DNA of 12,698 nucleotides from Ganoderma boninense (lineage: Eukaryota > Basidiomycota > Agaricomycetes > Polyporales > Polyporaceae): positions 1-12,698 of the forward strand of contig PJEW03000019.1 of NCBI GenBank assembly GCA_002900995.3, read 5' to 3'. Below, one piece after another: positions 1 through 6,636 of the stretch. Position 1 is the first letter of the stretch; each line of letters begins with the position of its first letter. The translations under genes and the position numbers were made by a program. The notes under the pieces were generated by a model. It was not told the DNA's origin and searched no databases. It saw only the letters and a list, made by a program, of their open reading frames with translations.

Positions 1-150
1 TGGTTCCCTGCTTTTTAAAATATTAAGAATATAAACAAATAAATACGAATATGAGAGGAGCAAACCCCAAGTTTACCCGAACAATTAGCAATCTTTTAAA
101 CCTTACCATGAAAATATTCCCCCAAATAGATTAAATATACAGAATTATTT
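1..150. other. AT-rich stretch with no recognised gene
   Basis: I see no supportable gene here. The minus strand carries only a 28-codon open stretch with no familiar motif. A C5 run at 119-123 is the only such run on the plus strand outside the introns. The homology shared with position 2558 onward begins abruptly at 151. Confidence 0.5.
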
Positions 151-340
151 GGCATATCTGAAATTACAATTAACTGGCTCTTATCGAAAATTTTAAAAAC
201 TATCTCTTTCTAGAGCAAACAAAATAATGAATACTGATCTTTTAATATCTTATCTTATTAAGAATAAGATCTATTATAATTATTTAGAGTTAAATATTAA
301 ATAGAGAGATACCTACTCTTCATGATTCCAACTATAATTT
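151..340 (-). repeat. Direct repeat copy A: duplicate of the atp8 upstream region
   Basis: Aligning by eye, this segment matches 2558-2751 almost throughout, in the same orientation. Long shared blocks include the one around CTCTTATCGAAAATTTTAA and the one ending in ACCTACTCTTCATGATT. On the minus strand the copy stops at the first five bases of the atp8 start (ATGCC) and then diverges, so it holds the atp8 5' flank but not the gene. Differences are mostly single-base gaps, and copy A is usually the shorter one. It looks non-coding because the indels do not respect any frame. Confidence 0.85.
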
Positions 341-443
341 AATTTTATACACCTCTAAGGCTCCTATTTTACGCTTTTATTTTCTCAATTCCCAATAATT
401 CCAATTTACCATAAAAAACTGAAATTGTTTTTAAATGTTTCTT

Positions 444-563
444 CTAAAACTGGGTTAAAAGATCATATCTAATTATGGCTGTTACAAAAAATCCTCCTAC
501 AACTAATCCACCGACTATAACCCCTAATAAGAAATAATGATTTGTATTAAATAAAAAGTTCAT
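444..563 (-). CDS. Small Gly-rich single-span membrane ORF (39 aa), possibly an N-terminal fragment
   Basis: A 39-codon ORF starts with ATG at 563 and ends with TAG at 444. The product begins MNFLFNTNHYFLLG, continues as one hydrophobic segment with repeated small residues (GVIVGGLVVGGFF), and ends in the polar tail RYDLLTQF. That is the layout of a one-pass membrane peptide with a glycine packing face. Reading past the TAG gives about 24 more plausible residues (including FYGKLELLG) before TAA, so this may be the N-terminus of a longer broken protein. It lies downstream of the shattered membrane gene at 882-2313. I do not recognise the family. It could also be a chance ORF, although the hydrophobic layout argues against that. 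Confidence 0.4.
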   Translation of the reverse strand: MNFLFNTNHYFLLGVIVGGLVVGGFFVTAIIRYDLLTQF

Positions 564-612
564 GGAATATAAATTGTATGTTTAAAATTTTGGTTGAGTT
601 AATTTAGAAACT

Positions 613-631
613 ATAAGATTATAAATCTTAT
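613..631. other. Perfect 8-bp hairpin
   Basis: ATAAGATT (613-620) and AATCTTAT (624-631) pair perfectly around a 3-nt loop. The hairpin lies in the roughly 320-nt stretch (564-881) between the small ORF and the shattered membrane gene. The rest of that stretch holds only short open fragments, including about 38 hydrophilic codons near 645-765, and no recognisable gene. Confidence 0.5.
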
Positions 632-876
632 TTTTATAAACAGGGTATATCAATAAAATAGTTATTTTGATGTATATCACTTAATAAAGCTTGGAACTCT
701 CTATCAAAGAATATTTTTTTTGAATAGATACTTTTTTTTATATTAAAATTTTTAACTTTAACTTATAAAATAATAAAAAGTTTTTAAATCTATACTAAAT
801 TTATACCGGTAATTAAAGGGGCCCATATTAAATATATATTGTTATTGCTATGGATATAGTAGCTCAAATTATTTTA

Positions 877-881
877 GGGGG
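877..881 (-). promoter_or_regulatory. C5 run directly after the stop codon of the 882-2313 gene
   Basis: CCCCC on the sense strand abuts the TAA at 882-884 with no gap. It is one of a set of C runs found 3' of most ORFs in the window, interpreted as possible transcript-end signals. Confidence 0.4.
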
Positions 882-2313
882 TTATAGGTTTATTAACCGA
901 GAACTAATAACAAGATCAGTACCACTGTTTGTAGTTAAAAAAAAACAAAGGATAGTATTTTTAATAACCATTTCTTTAATAATATAAACGTCTTTCAGTT
1001 TACTCATACTATGTAATTCCATAAAATAAGATTTTACAAAAGCGGGTGTATACTTTTTAAAATGGATGGTATCAATTCTAGTGTACTTATTCATGTAATA
1101 TAAAGTAAGTAAATTGTATATTAATAATAAATTAGTGAATAATACACCTATAATTTTTAACATAGTAAACATTTGTAAGTTTAAAAACGATAAAGTGACT
1201 ATAGAGCTATATGGTAATAATACTATAATTATTATAAATATTATTAAAAAAATATATTTACCATAACTATTTTTATTTATTTTATTAGATAATAAGGTAA
1301 AAATAAAGATTGATTTATCCTTATCATTTATTCCACTAATCATAGTACTTATAGGTTTATATCTATTATTTTTAATAGCATAACCTATGCCCATAAGACT
1401 CATAACTATTAATGATGCGGCCGTAGTATTAAATATAAATACTTGTTTAGCCCGCATTTGCACATAAGCCAATATTAATGATTCATCTTTAAAAGTGTTA
1501 GGATTAACAAAAGCTGTTTTAGCATGTAAATTAACTACTGCTTTATACAATAATAAACCACCGAAACCGGGTACTCCATAAGTAATTAAATCAGGGTTTT
1601 CTTTATAGAATATAATTAGTTTTTCAACTATTCTTCAATTGATTTTACATCTATAATCATTTTACCATCGGAGAATGTTATAACTTTTTCCCCTGTTTGA
1701 GTTGTGATATTATTTTAAGATAAGATTTTATCAACAGTATTTTTAAATCTAAAATCATTATATCGTAAGTTGGGATTAGGCATATCTTCTCTTTTATTAA
1801 AATTATTTTTATTATTAAATAATGGGAGAAGTGGGGAAAATAGTTCTGCATTATCTTGATTTACATTTTCTACCAATTAATTTATACTTTTTTCAATGAT
1901 TTCTTTTTTTTGATCTAATGGTTTGTTAGCCAATTGAGGGAATGCTTCAGAAAATTGTGTAATAGAAGCTTCTATATATTCTGAGTCATTGGTTCAGAGT
2001 GATCTAGCATTTCTTTAAAATCTATAGCGTCCTGTTCTGGGTTATTAGATAATGGAGGTACATTAGCATTTAAAAAGAACTGTGAAAACTTTTTTTATTG
2101 TTTATTCTAGTTTTAATTAAATTTGTTGAAACTAACATTAATGTTTCATTATAAACACTATCATTGATGATAAAATAAATATTATTTATAATGTAAATTA
2201 AGACGTCTAACAATTGAGAGACGGTTGTGACTTGGAATAAAATATTATAAACTTAATGTTAATATGAGTTATTAGCTTCATTCATTGTTTGATCTTTAAC
2301 TGAGAATAAACAT
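882..2313 (-). pseudogene. Shattered large membrane-protein gene (about 480 codons), unknown family
   Basis: The longest intact part runs from about 1625 to the TAA at 882, roughly 245 codons. It includes VPGFGGLLLYKAVVN, a hydrophobic segment (FNTTAASLIVMSLMGIGYAI), two more membrane spans and a tail with KKYTPAFVKSYF. Upstream, coding-like sequence continues to about 2313, with blocks such as NANVPPLSNNPEQDAIDFKE and ITQFSEAFPQLANKPLDQ. These blocks are split by TAA codons near 2258-2264, 1877-1879 and 1715-1717, frame changes near 2090-2096 (a T7 run) and 1975-1985, and a TAG at 1628-1630. The blocks line up in order, so this is one gene and not several small ones. The N-terminal half is hydrophilic and the C-terminal half is membrane-embedded. 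I do not recognise the family; its layout recalls the hypothetical proteins linked to plasmids in fungal mtDNA. A single base in some breaks could be sequencing error. Confidence 0.65.
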
Positions 2314-2339
2314 ATTTGTTATAAATAAATATAATATAT

Positions 2340-2344
2340 GGGGG
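2340..2344 (-). promoter_or_regulatory. C5 run 59 nt after atp8
   Basis: CCCCC on the sense strand lies between the atp8 stop (2404) and the first coding-like codons of the shattered gene (about 2313). This is a plausible end point for the atp8 transcript. Confidence 0.35.
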
Positions 2345-2403
2345 TAAATATTATAAGTAAACAAAAAAATATATTTATGTTATTATTATATTTTGAAGTA
2401 AAA

Positions 2404-2562
2404 TTAAGATTTATTATTTAATTTAACAATAAATAATCTTATAACTTGTTGTAAAGTAAATAAAGGTAAAAAATATTTAGATAAAATATAAATTACTACA
2501 AATAATACTACAAATGAAAAGTATAATTGGTTTAAAAAGTAAAAAGGAATTAATTGTGGCAT
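2404..2562 (-). CDS. atp8: ATP synthase Fo subunit 8
   Basis: Atp8 is a small one-span subunit of the mitochondrial ATP synthase membrane sector. The ORF starts at ATG (2562-2560) and ends at TAA (2404-2406), giving 52 residues. The N-terminus MPQLIPFYFLNQLYFSF is the fungal Atp8 signature. It is followed by one hydrophobic span (about residues 14-34), the FLP element and a basic tail (LQQVIRLFIVKLNNKS). The length fits the usual range of about 48-55 residues and there are no breaks. The gene sits between an upstream region that is duplicated at 151-340 and the shattered membrane gene downstream. The repeat ends within the atp8 start codon context, so only this copy can encode Atp8. The call is firm. 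Confidence 0.93.
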   Translation of the reverse strand: MPQLIPFYFLNQLYFSFVVLFVVIYILSKYFLPLFTLQQVIRLFIVKLNNKS

Positions 2563-2751
2563 TTCTGAAATTAAATAACTGGGCTCTTATCGAAAATTTT
2601 AAGAACTATCTCTTGCTAGAAGCAAACAAAATAATGAGATACTGATTCTTTTAAGGTCTTATCTTATAATGAATATTATTTGATTATAATTATTTAGAGT
2701 TAAATATTTAAATAGAGAGATACCTACTCTTCATGATTTAAACTATAATTA
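2558..2751 (-). repeat. Direct repeat copy B: atp8 upstream region
   Basis: This is the partner of 151-340 in the same orientation. On the minus strand it forms the immediate 5' flank of atp8 and includes the first bases of its start codon. The two copies bracket about 2.2 kb that contains atp8, the shattered membrane gene and the small Gly-rich ORF. Confidence 0.85.
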
Positions 2752-3031
2752 TGATTTTGAATATTCTTATTAAAGTTGTAGTATTTGACCAACTGAACTT
2801 TGATAAAATTTAGGTACAGAATCCACTTTGTTAATTATTATAAGTGTTATTAAATTCTAAAACTTTGCCCGAGCCCTCTTATTAGAATTGAGGATTGAGG
2901 ATGGTAGACACCTGCTCCTTTTGCTAAGGAAACTAAGTTGTTACGACTCACAACTTAACCTAACAAACTTTAAAAAATACCCAAACTTATAGATTCTATT
3001 TGTTGAAATACTTAATATCTTTATATAAAAA
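2752..3031. other. Intergenic region with a strong 8-bp hairpin
   Basis: No gene is visible. The stretch 2868-2960 has a higher GC content than its surroundings. TAAGTTGT (2934-2941) pairs perfectly with ACAACTTA (2950-2957) across an 8-nt loop, and CCTT/AAGG pairs across 2917-2930. A short tandem TTGAGGA repeat precedes it, near 2888-2901. The arrangement recalls a decayed tRNA, but no acceptor stem closes it. Confidence 0.45.
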
Positions 3032-3036
3032 GGGGG
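3032..3036 (-). promoter_or_regulatory. C5 run 3 nt after the stop of the 3040-3774 ORF
   Basis: CCCCC on the sense strand is separated from the TAA at 3040-3042 by three bases, the same close spacing as seen after rps3. Confidence 0.4.
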
Positions 3037-3039
3037 TGA

Positions 3040-3774
3040 TTATTTTTTATAATAATATTCTATTATAGCATCTAAGTGTTCTATAAAAAATCCCAAGTAA
3101 TAATAAGAATAATAATTACAAATAGAAAGCAAGATAATAAGACAAATAAGAATAATGAAACTTGATTTTTGAAAAATAGTAAGAGATTTTATATACCATC
3201 CTACTATTTTTGCTGGGAAGAATTTGGCTAATAAACTTTCTAATCTAACTATGTTTAGTTTAGAAAATAATAAGTTATAAGAAATTAAAAAAATAAAAAA
3301 TAATTGTAACCTTTGAAAATGTTGTATTATGTTTAATAAATCTAAAGCATTGTTGCCTGTTAAATTAAGCATATCTTTCAAGGTATCCATTAAATTACTA
3401 TTAGAAATAAGGTTTGTTTTACCTATATCTATACTTAAGTTATTAGTAATATTTTTGGCTGCTATAGCCACTGCCCCTGCTCCTATACCTCCAGCTATTA
3501 CTCCTAATTTTCCAGCTACAGATGGTGATTTTTGCGCTAATTTATAGGCTCCAGCCATAGCTGCTGCCATTATAGCACCATGAGTAGCATTGTCTACTGA
3601 ATTAGTTTTAGAAGGTAAAGGTAAAGAGGGATTACCATTTGGTAAAGTATTACTAGCTCCTAAATAATTATAACTTGAACCATCATTAATGAGAGGTGTA
3701 ACATAATCATAGATTAATGTTTCTAAACACATTGTAACCATATACATAGTGAATAAAATAAAAAAATAATTCAT
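3040..3774 (-). CDS. Unidentified mitochondrial membrane protein with a Gly/Ala-rich core (244 aa)
   Basis: An intact ORF runs from ATG (3774-3772) to TAA (3040). Layout: a hydrophobic N-terminus (about 1-20); a polar Ser/Pro/Asn-rich stretch (about 30-62); a Gly/Ala-rich amphipathic region (about 64-106) with AAMAGAYKLAQKSP and GVIAGGIGAGAVAIAAKN; a polar linker; a membrane span (about 157-170, ending SYNLL); a basic linker with AKFFPAKIVGWYIK; and a last span (about 205-228). I do not recognise the function. The overall plan resembles the hypothetical proteins of fungal mtDNA and mitochondrial plasmids, and the C-terminal layout resembles those at 882-2313 and 5072-5548. The start may overlap the end of the upstream ORF in another frame. 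As the only unbroken member of the set, it is the best candidate to be expressed. Confidence 0.7.
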   Translation of the reverse strand: MNYFFILFTMYMVTMCLETLIYDYVTPLINDGSSYNYLGASNTLPNGNPSLPLPSKTNSVDNATHGAIMAAAMAGAYKLAQKSPSVAGKLGVIAGGIGAGAVAIAAKNITNNLSIDIGKTNLISNSNLMDTLKDMLNLTGNNALDLLNIIQHFQRLQLFFIFLISYNLLFSKLNIVRLESLLAKFFPAKIVGWYIKSLTIFQKSSFIILICLIILLSICNYYSYYYLGFFIEHLDAIIEYYYKK

Positions 3775-4161
3775 AGAAACTTAACTTATTGACCCTTAAA
3801 ATAACAGATTTAGGCAATACATTAAAATAAAAGTAAATTCCAGTTAAAAACCAAAATGAAGCCAGAAATACTTTTTTCGATAAAAAAACTACAGTTTCAT
3901 TAGAGATAAATCTTTCTAGATCAGCAATTGTATTAACAAATTCCCAGCCTGTTATTAGTTTTACTATTAATACAATTAAAAAAATAATGATAAAGCACTA
4001 AATAGTTTTGTTATAGTAAAACTTTTTCTATTTAAAGACCAAAATTTAACTCTACTCAATAGAAAGTAAGAAGATAGTAATAAAAGCGCTGCAGTTACTA
4101 TCATAATAAATACAATAGGTAAACTATTGTTAGCATTGGTAGAAGATAGCCAAGAATTCAT
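3686..4161 (-). pseudogene. Unidentified small membrane protein gene with one frameshift
   Basis: The reading frame opens at ATG (4161) and gives 61 residues with a strong hydrophobic span (PIVFIMIVTAALLLLSSYF) before TAA. At the A7 run 3978-3984 (T7 on the sense strand), a one-base change restores a second open frame. That frame has at least 65 stop-free codons and includes KLITGWEFVNTIADLERF and ASFWFLTGIYFYFNVLPKS. It would run into the start of the next ORF and could extend to a TAA at 3686 if TGA is Trp. Together the parts give a protein of about 130-155 residues with three hydrophobic segments. I do not recognise the family. The break may be a real mutation or a miscounted homopolymer. 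Overlap with 3040-3774 suggests the two are co-transcribed. Confidence 0.5.
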
Positions 4162-4471
4162 TGGTAAATTTAAAACAAATATTTTTGTTTTATCCTATCT
4201 TCTTTTCTGATTAGCTCTTGATTGCCAATGGAATCGATATTGTTCCTATTAGCTATTGGGACTAAAACCTTGGTTATTTATTTTTAAATAACTGATTTCA
4301 GCTTTTTAGTAATAATTATAATATTATATTTGATTAGTTTATACTTTCTTTTATAAAGTTTTTTTTTTATTTATTTATTTTATAAATTATTTTTATGGAT
4401 ACCTTTAAGATTTTAACTGGGAAGCCTTAAGTTGGGTAATAAGATTCTCTTTATTAGGTTAAGGATCTCAT
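4162..4471. other. Intergenic region with no firm gene
   Basis: Only short minus-strand open stretches are present, such as a 27-codon hydrophilic one ending at 4170 (RNNIDSIGNQELIRKEDR). It could be a decayed N-terminal part of a neighbouring protein. Near 4439-4458, TAATAA and TTATTA can pair around an 8-nt loop, but no tRNA can be closed around them. Confidence 0.4.
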
Positions 4472-4490
4472 CCCTTAAAATTTAAGGGGG
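4472..4490 (-). promoter_or_regulatory. Palindrome plus C5 run after the displaced nad6 3' end
   Basis: CCCTTAAA (4472-4479) and TTTAAGGG (4481-4488) form a perfect palindrome that runs into a G5 tract (4486-4490), 5 nt beyond the TAA at 4496. The same CCTT...AAGGGGG arrangement occurs at 5002-5013 and 6615-6627. Confidence 0.5.
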
Positions 4491-4495
4491 TAAAA

Positions 4496-4892
4496 TTATT
4501 TAATATTATTAGTTTTTTTAGTTTTTGAAATAAAGATTGGTGCTACCATAGCTAACAATAAAATAATACTTATAATAATTAACCAAGAAGCTCCATAAGT
4601 ATAAAGACCTTGTCCAATAGCTTCAATTTGTAAGAAAGGAGTTAAAGCAGTATCAGCTATTACAGGATTAAATGCAATATTTACCCCTTGTAAAGTAGAC
4701 ATTGTTAAATCATAATTTAAAATAAAACCATTAAATTTAATTAATAAATCTAAATGGTATTAGATACATTATTAAAACTAAATGGAATTATAGTATATAT
4801 TTGAAATATAAATAATATACCTATAAATAATGCTAAAGGTAAATTTTTAGTGTATTGTGATCCTGTTTCTAAAATATCTGTTAATTTTGTAT
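4496..4892 (-). pseudogene. nad6: Displaced or duplicated 3' half of nad6, broken
   Basis: This is a second copy of the nad6 3' part, matching residues of about 76-206 of the intact gene at 6637-7257. It begins with KLTDILETGSQYTKNLPLAL and ends with the near-identical tail IEAIGQGLYTYGASWLIIIS...MVAPIFISK, stopping at TAA (4496). Between them, near 4755-4761, the frame changes by one base, and stops follow in the old frame. The intervening codons still read as diverged Nad6 in the new frame (NGFILNYDLT). The first 75 residues and the start are missing, so it cannot encode a working subunit. It differs from the intact gene at many silent and some replacement sites, so it is not a fresh duplicate. 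It is best read as the original nad6 tail, displaced when an endonuclease-bearing segment was inserted. Confidence 0.85.
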
Positions 4893-4946
4893 TAAAGAGA
4901 AAGCTCTAGCTAAATAACTAGTTAATTCAATTAACACTAAAGCTAA
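4893..4946 (-). pseudogene. atp6: Short atp6-like fragment fused to the nad6 relic
   Basis: Eighteen open codons read LALVLIELTSYLARAFSL. This closely matches the conserved ATP synthase subunit a segment that lies just before the essential arginine helix (usual form ...LVLIELISYLARAFSLGLRL...). The match ends at 4893, where nad6-like sequence begins a few bases later. Upstream frames are broken. It is too short to be a gene; it is either a recombination scrap or a chance resemblance. I favour a scrap because of the residue-by-residue match. Confidence 0.5.
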
Positions 4947-5001
4947 ATAAGAATATTAACAAAGAACCAGAGAGCAATTTCATAAATGGTTTAAGTTTAT
5001 A

Positions 5002-5020
5002 CCTTTAAGGGGGAGGGGGG
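5002..5020 (-). promoter_or_regulatory. CCTT-AAGG palindrome with C5 and C6 runs, 51 nt after the 5072-5548 ORF
   Basis: On the plus strand, CCTTTAAGG runs into G5 (5009-5013), one A, then G6 (5015-5020). It is the strongest of the G/C runs in the window and has the same palindromic lead-in as the sites at 4472 and 6615. Confidence 0.45.
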
Positions 5021-5071
5021 AATATACTAAATAAAAATTTTAAATAAGTTTAATCTATAATTTATTTGTTG

Positions 5072-5548
5072 TTAATTAAAAGTATAAATACATATAATTG
5101 AAAAAAAAACAATTAGAGTTAAACACACAAAGCAGATTAAAGCTTCTATAAATATATAGAGTATATTAACTTTTTTATATAGATTAATTATCTTATTTAA
5201 CTTAGGGTACTTTAGTTCGTAGTTTCTTACTTGAATTAAATAATGTATAGTAATATAAAATAGGACATTAATCAAACAAAGTAAAGCGATTAAACTTAAT
5301 AAAAATACACCATAAGCATAATTAGAGAAATTTGTATTAAATTGGGTTGGGTCTATATCCAACCAGCCTAAAATTAAAGGTAAAGAAAAAGAATTAATAA
5401 TATATTTGCTGTTATTTATTTGTACTTTTTGATTCATTGGTAGTATTTTGTGAATAGTTGCCATCTCCATTATTACTACCATTACCTCTATTATTGGGTT
5501 GTTAATTGCTCCCACCATTATACGGTTTATTAGAATTATTGTTCCCAT
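5072..5548 (-). CDS. Unidentified membrane protein ORF, probably frameshifted in its N-terminal part
   Basis: The ORF runs from ATG (5548) to TAA (5072). The convincing part starts at about 5420: IINSFSLPLILGWLDIDP, then TNFSNYAYGVFLLSLIALLC with a membrane span, a basic linker with ELKYPKLNKIINLYKK, and a final span. In the region 5430-5550 this frame gives an odd Met/Ile/Val-rich peptide, while another frame gives an Asn/Gly/Ser-rich linker (RGNGSNNGDGNYSQNTTNES). That is far more protein-like, but it carries a TAA. A frame change between linker and membrane part is therefore likely. The in-frame codons upstream of 5548 look like the end of the endonuclease relic (RQEELILALIELTNLQ). I do not recognise the family; its TM / KYP / TM ending resembles the ORFs at 882 and 3040. 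Confidence 0.5.
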   Translation of the reverse strand: MGTIILINRIMVGAINNPIIEVMVVIMEMATIHKILPMNQKVQINNSKYIINSFSLPLILGWLDIDPTQFNTNFSNYAYGVFLLSLIALLCLINVLFYITIHYLIQVRNYELKYPKLNKIINLYKKVNILYIFIEALICFVCLTLIVFFSIICIYTFN

Positions 5549-5589
5549 TATCGTTTTATCCAGAAATTTAAGTAACTTATTTTTATCTT

Positions 5590-6607
5590 TTGATCTATTT
5601 TGTAAATTAGTCAATTCAATAAGAGCAAGTATTAATTCTTCTTGTCTTTTTTTTTAATATTTAGGAGTACCAATGATAATAAAAACTGCCTTTAACCAAA
5701 GATTAAATTGAAATTTATTATGTTCCAGTAATGGGTATTTGTTGAAAAAGGGTAAGATTAAATGTAGAATAGATTTGGTATATGATACTATTAAATTTGT
5801 AATAAGGTTTTTAGAATGCTATTTTATATATCCAGTACCTATGTGATCACAAATAGATCTTAGTAAATAAGCATCTATATTTAACTGAGATACAAACATT
5901 TGCATACTAAAATAAACTCTTGTTTCATTAGTCTTCTTAGAAATTGTTACTGATTTACTAAAAGTAAAACCACCGTCAACCATAATAAAACCAACAATCC
6001 AATAAGGATTTATAATACTTATGCTAGTTAGAATAGGTACAGGAGGTAAAGCTAATAAAGGAATAGGACCAATAGTTTTTATTATTTTATCTAAAAAAAT
6101 CTTTTTAATAGGTTTGTTTAAATAATTTATGTAAGAAACTGCTCTTAAAAACCCAGAATCAGTGAAATGTTATTTTTTATGCATAATTTCTATAAGAATA
6201 GAAAAAATAAATAAACTATATCTTTTGGTACTTTGTAGAGGATATACTTTTAAATGATTTAATTAAAAATTTGTAAATTATAAAGTCCAGTTACCTGATA
6301 ATGTGCCCCAGTTTTATAAGTTATAACACTTCCGACTCCAAAGAAATTTTTAATATAAAGTATTTCTAAATCATTTAGATGCTTATGGAAAGAAAAAAAA
6401 AAACAGGTGCTATAAAAATTTTTGTGTTTTTATAGTTACTTAGTCTAGCTGAAAAGCAACCTTCTGCATCTGTAAATCCTGTAACTAACCAAGGATTTAG
6501 TTTTGTACTAACAGATTGCTATGCAGATTTGACTATTTCTTTTTTTCAGATGAATGATAGTATCTTTTACCACCAATCTTGTTGAATTTTCTATAAAACT
6601 CTTGATT
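5590..6607 (-). pseudogene. Decayed LAGLIDADG homing endonuclease
   Basis: Both LAGLIDADG helices are readable: LNPWLVTGFTDAEGCFSA near 6440-6500 and YWIVGFIMVDGGFTFSK near 5955-6005, where the second acidic motif looks worn. Between them are the family-typical FFGVGSVITY, YPLQSTKRYSLFIFSILIEI and HFTDSGFLRAVSYINYLNKP. After the second come FFNKYPLLEHNKFQFNLWLK and RQEELILALIELTNLQ. The frame breaks at the A11 run 6393-6403, and in-frame stops occur near 6262, 6165, 5820 and 5655, so no endonuclease can be made. No group I intron core surrounds it. It starts about 30 nt after nad6 and lies between intact nad6 and the displaced nad6 tail, which suggests it carried the present nad6 tail into place. 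Confidence 0.88.
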
Positions 6608-6614
6608 ATTAAGA

Positions 6615-6627
6615 CCTTTTAAGGGGG
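6615..6627 (-). promoter_or_regulatory. CCTT-AAGG palindrome with C5 run, 9 nt after nad6
   Basis: CCTTTTAAGG runs into G5 (6623-6627). The flank AAGGGGGTTAAG resembles the AAGGGGGTAAAA after the displaced nad6 tail, so both nad6 copies carry the same 3' element. Confidence 0.5.
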
Positions 6628-6636
6628 TTAAGTTAT

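Noticed and set aside
850..987. A 45-codon plus-strand ORF starting MDIVAQIILGG
   Set aside because: It overlaps the end of the minus-strand membrane gene in antisense. No family is recognised and every firm gene is on the other strand.
2880..2960. tRNA-Ser(GCU) on the plus strand
   Set aside because: GCT sits in a loop of the wrong size, the T-loop has an insertion and no acceptor stem can be closed.
3329..3547. A 72-codon plus-strand ORF
   Set aside because: It lies antisense to the intact membrane gene 3040-3774, has a composition dictated by that gene's Gly/Ala codons, and shows no known motif.
4425..4490. tRNA-Glu(UUC)-like fold
   Set aside because: A 6-bp stem frames GATTCTCT, but the loop is 8 nt and neither D arm nor acceptor stem forms.
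4496..4702. A stand-alone 68-codon gene
   Set aside because: It is the last part of the nad6 relic; nad6-like sequence continues upstream to 4892 across a one-base frame change.
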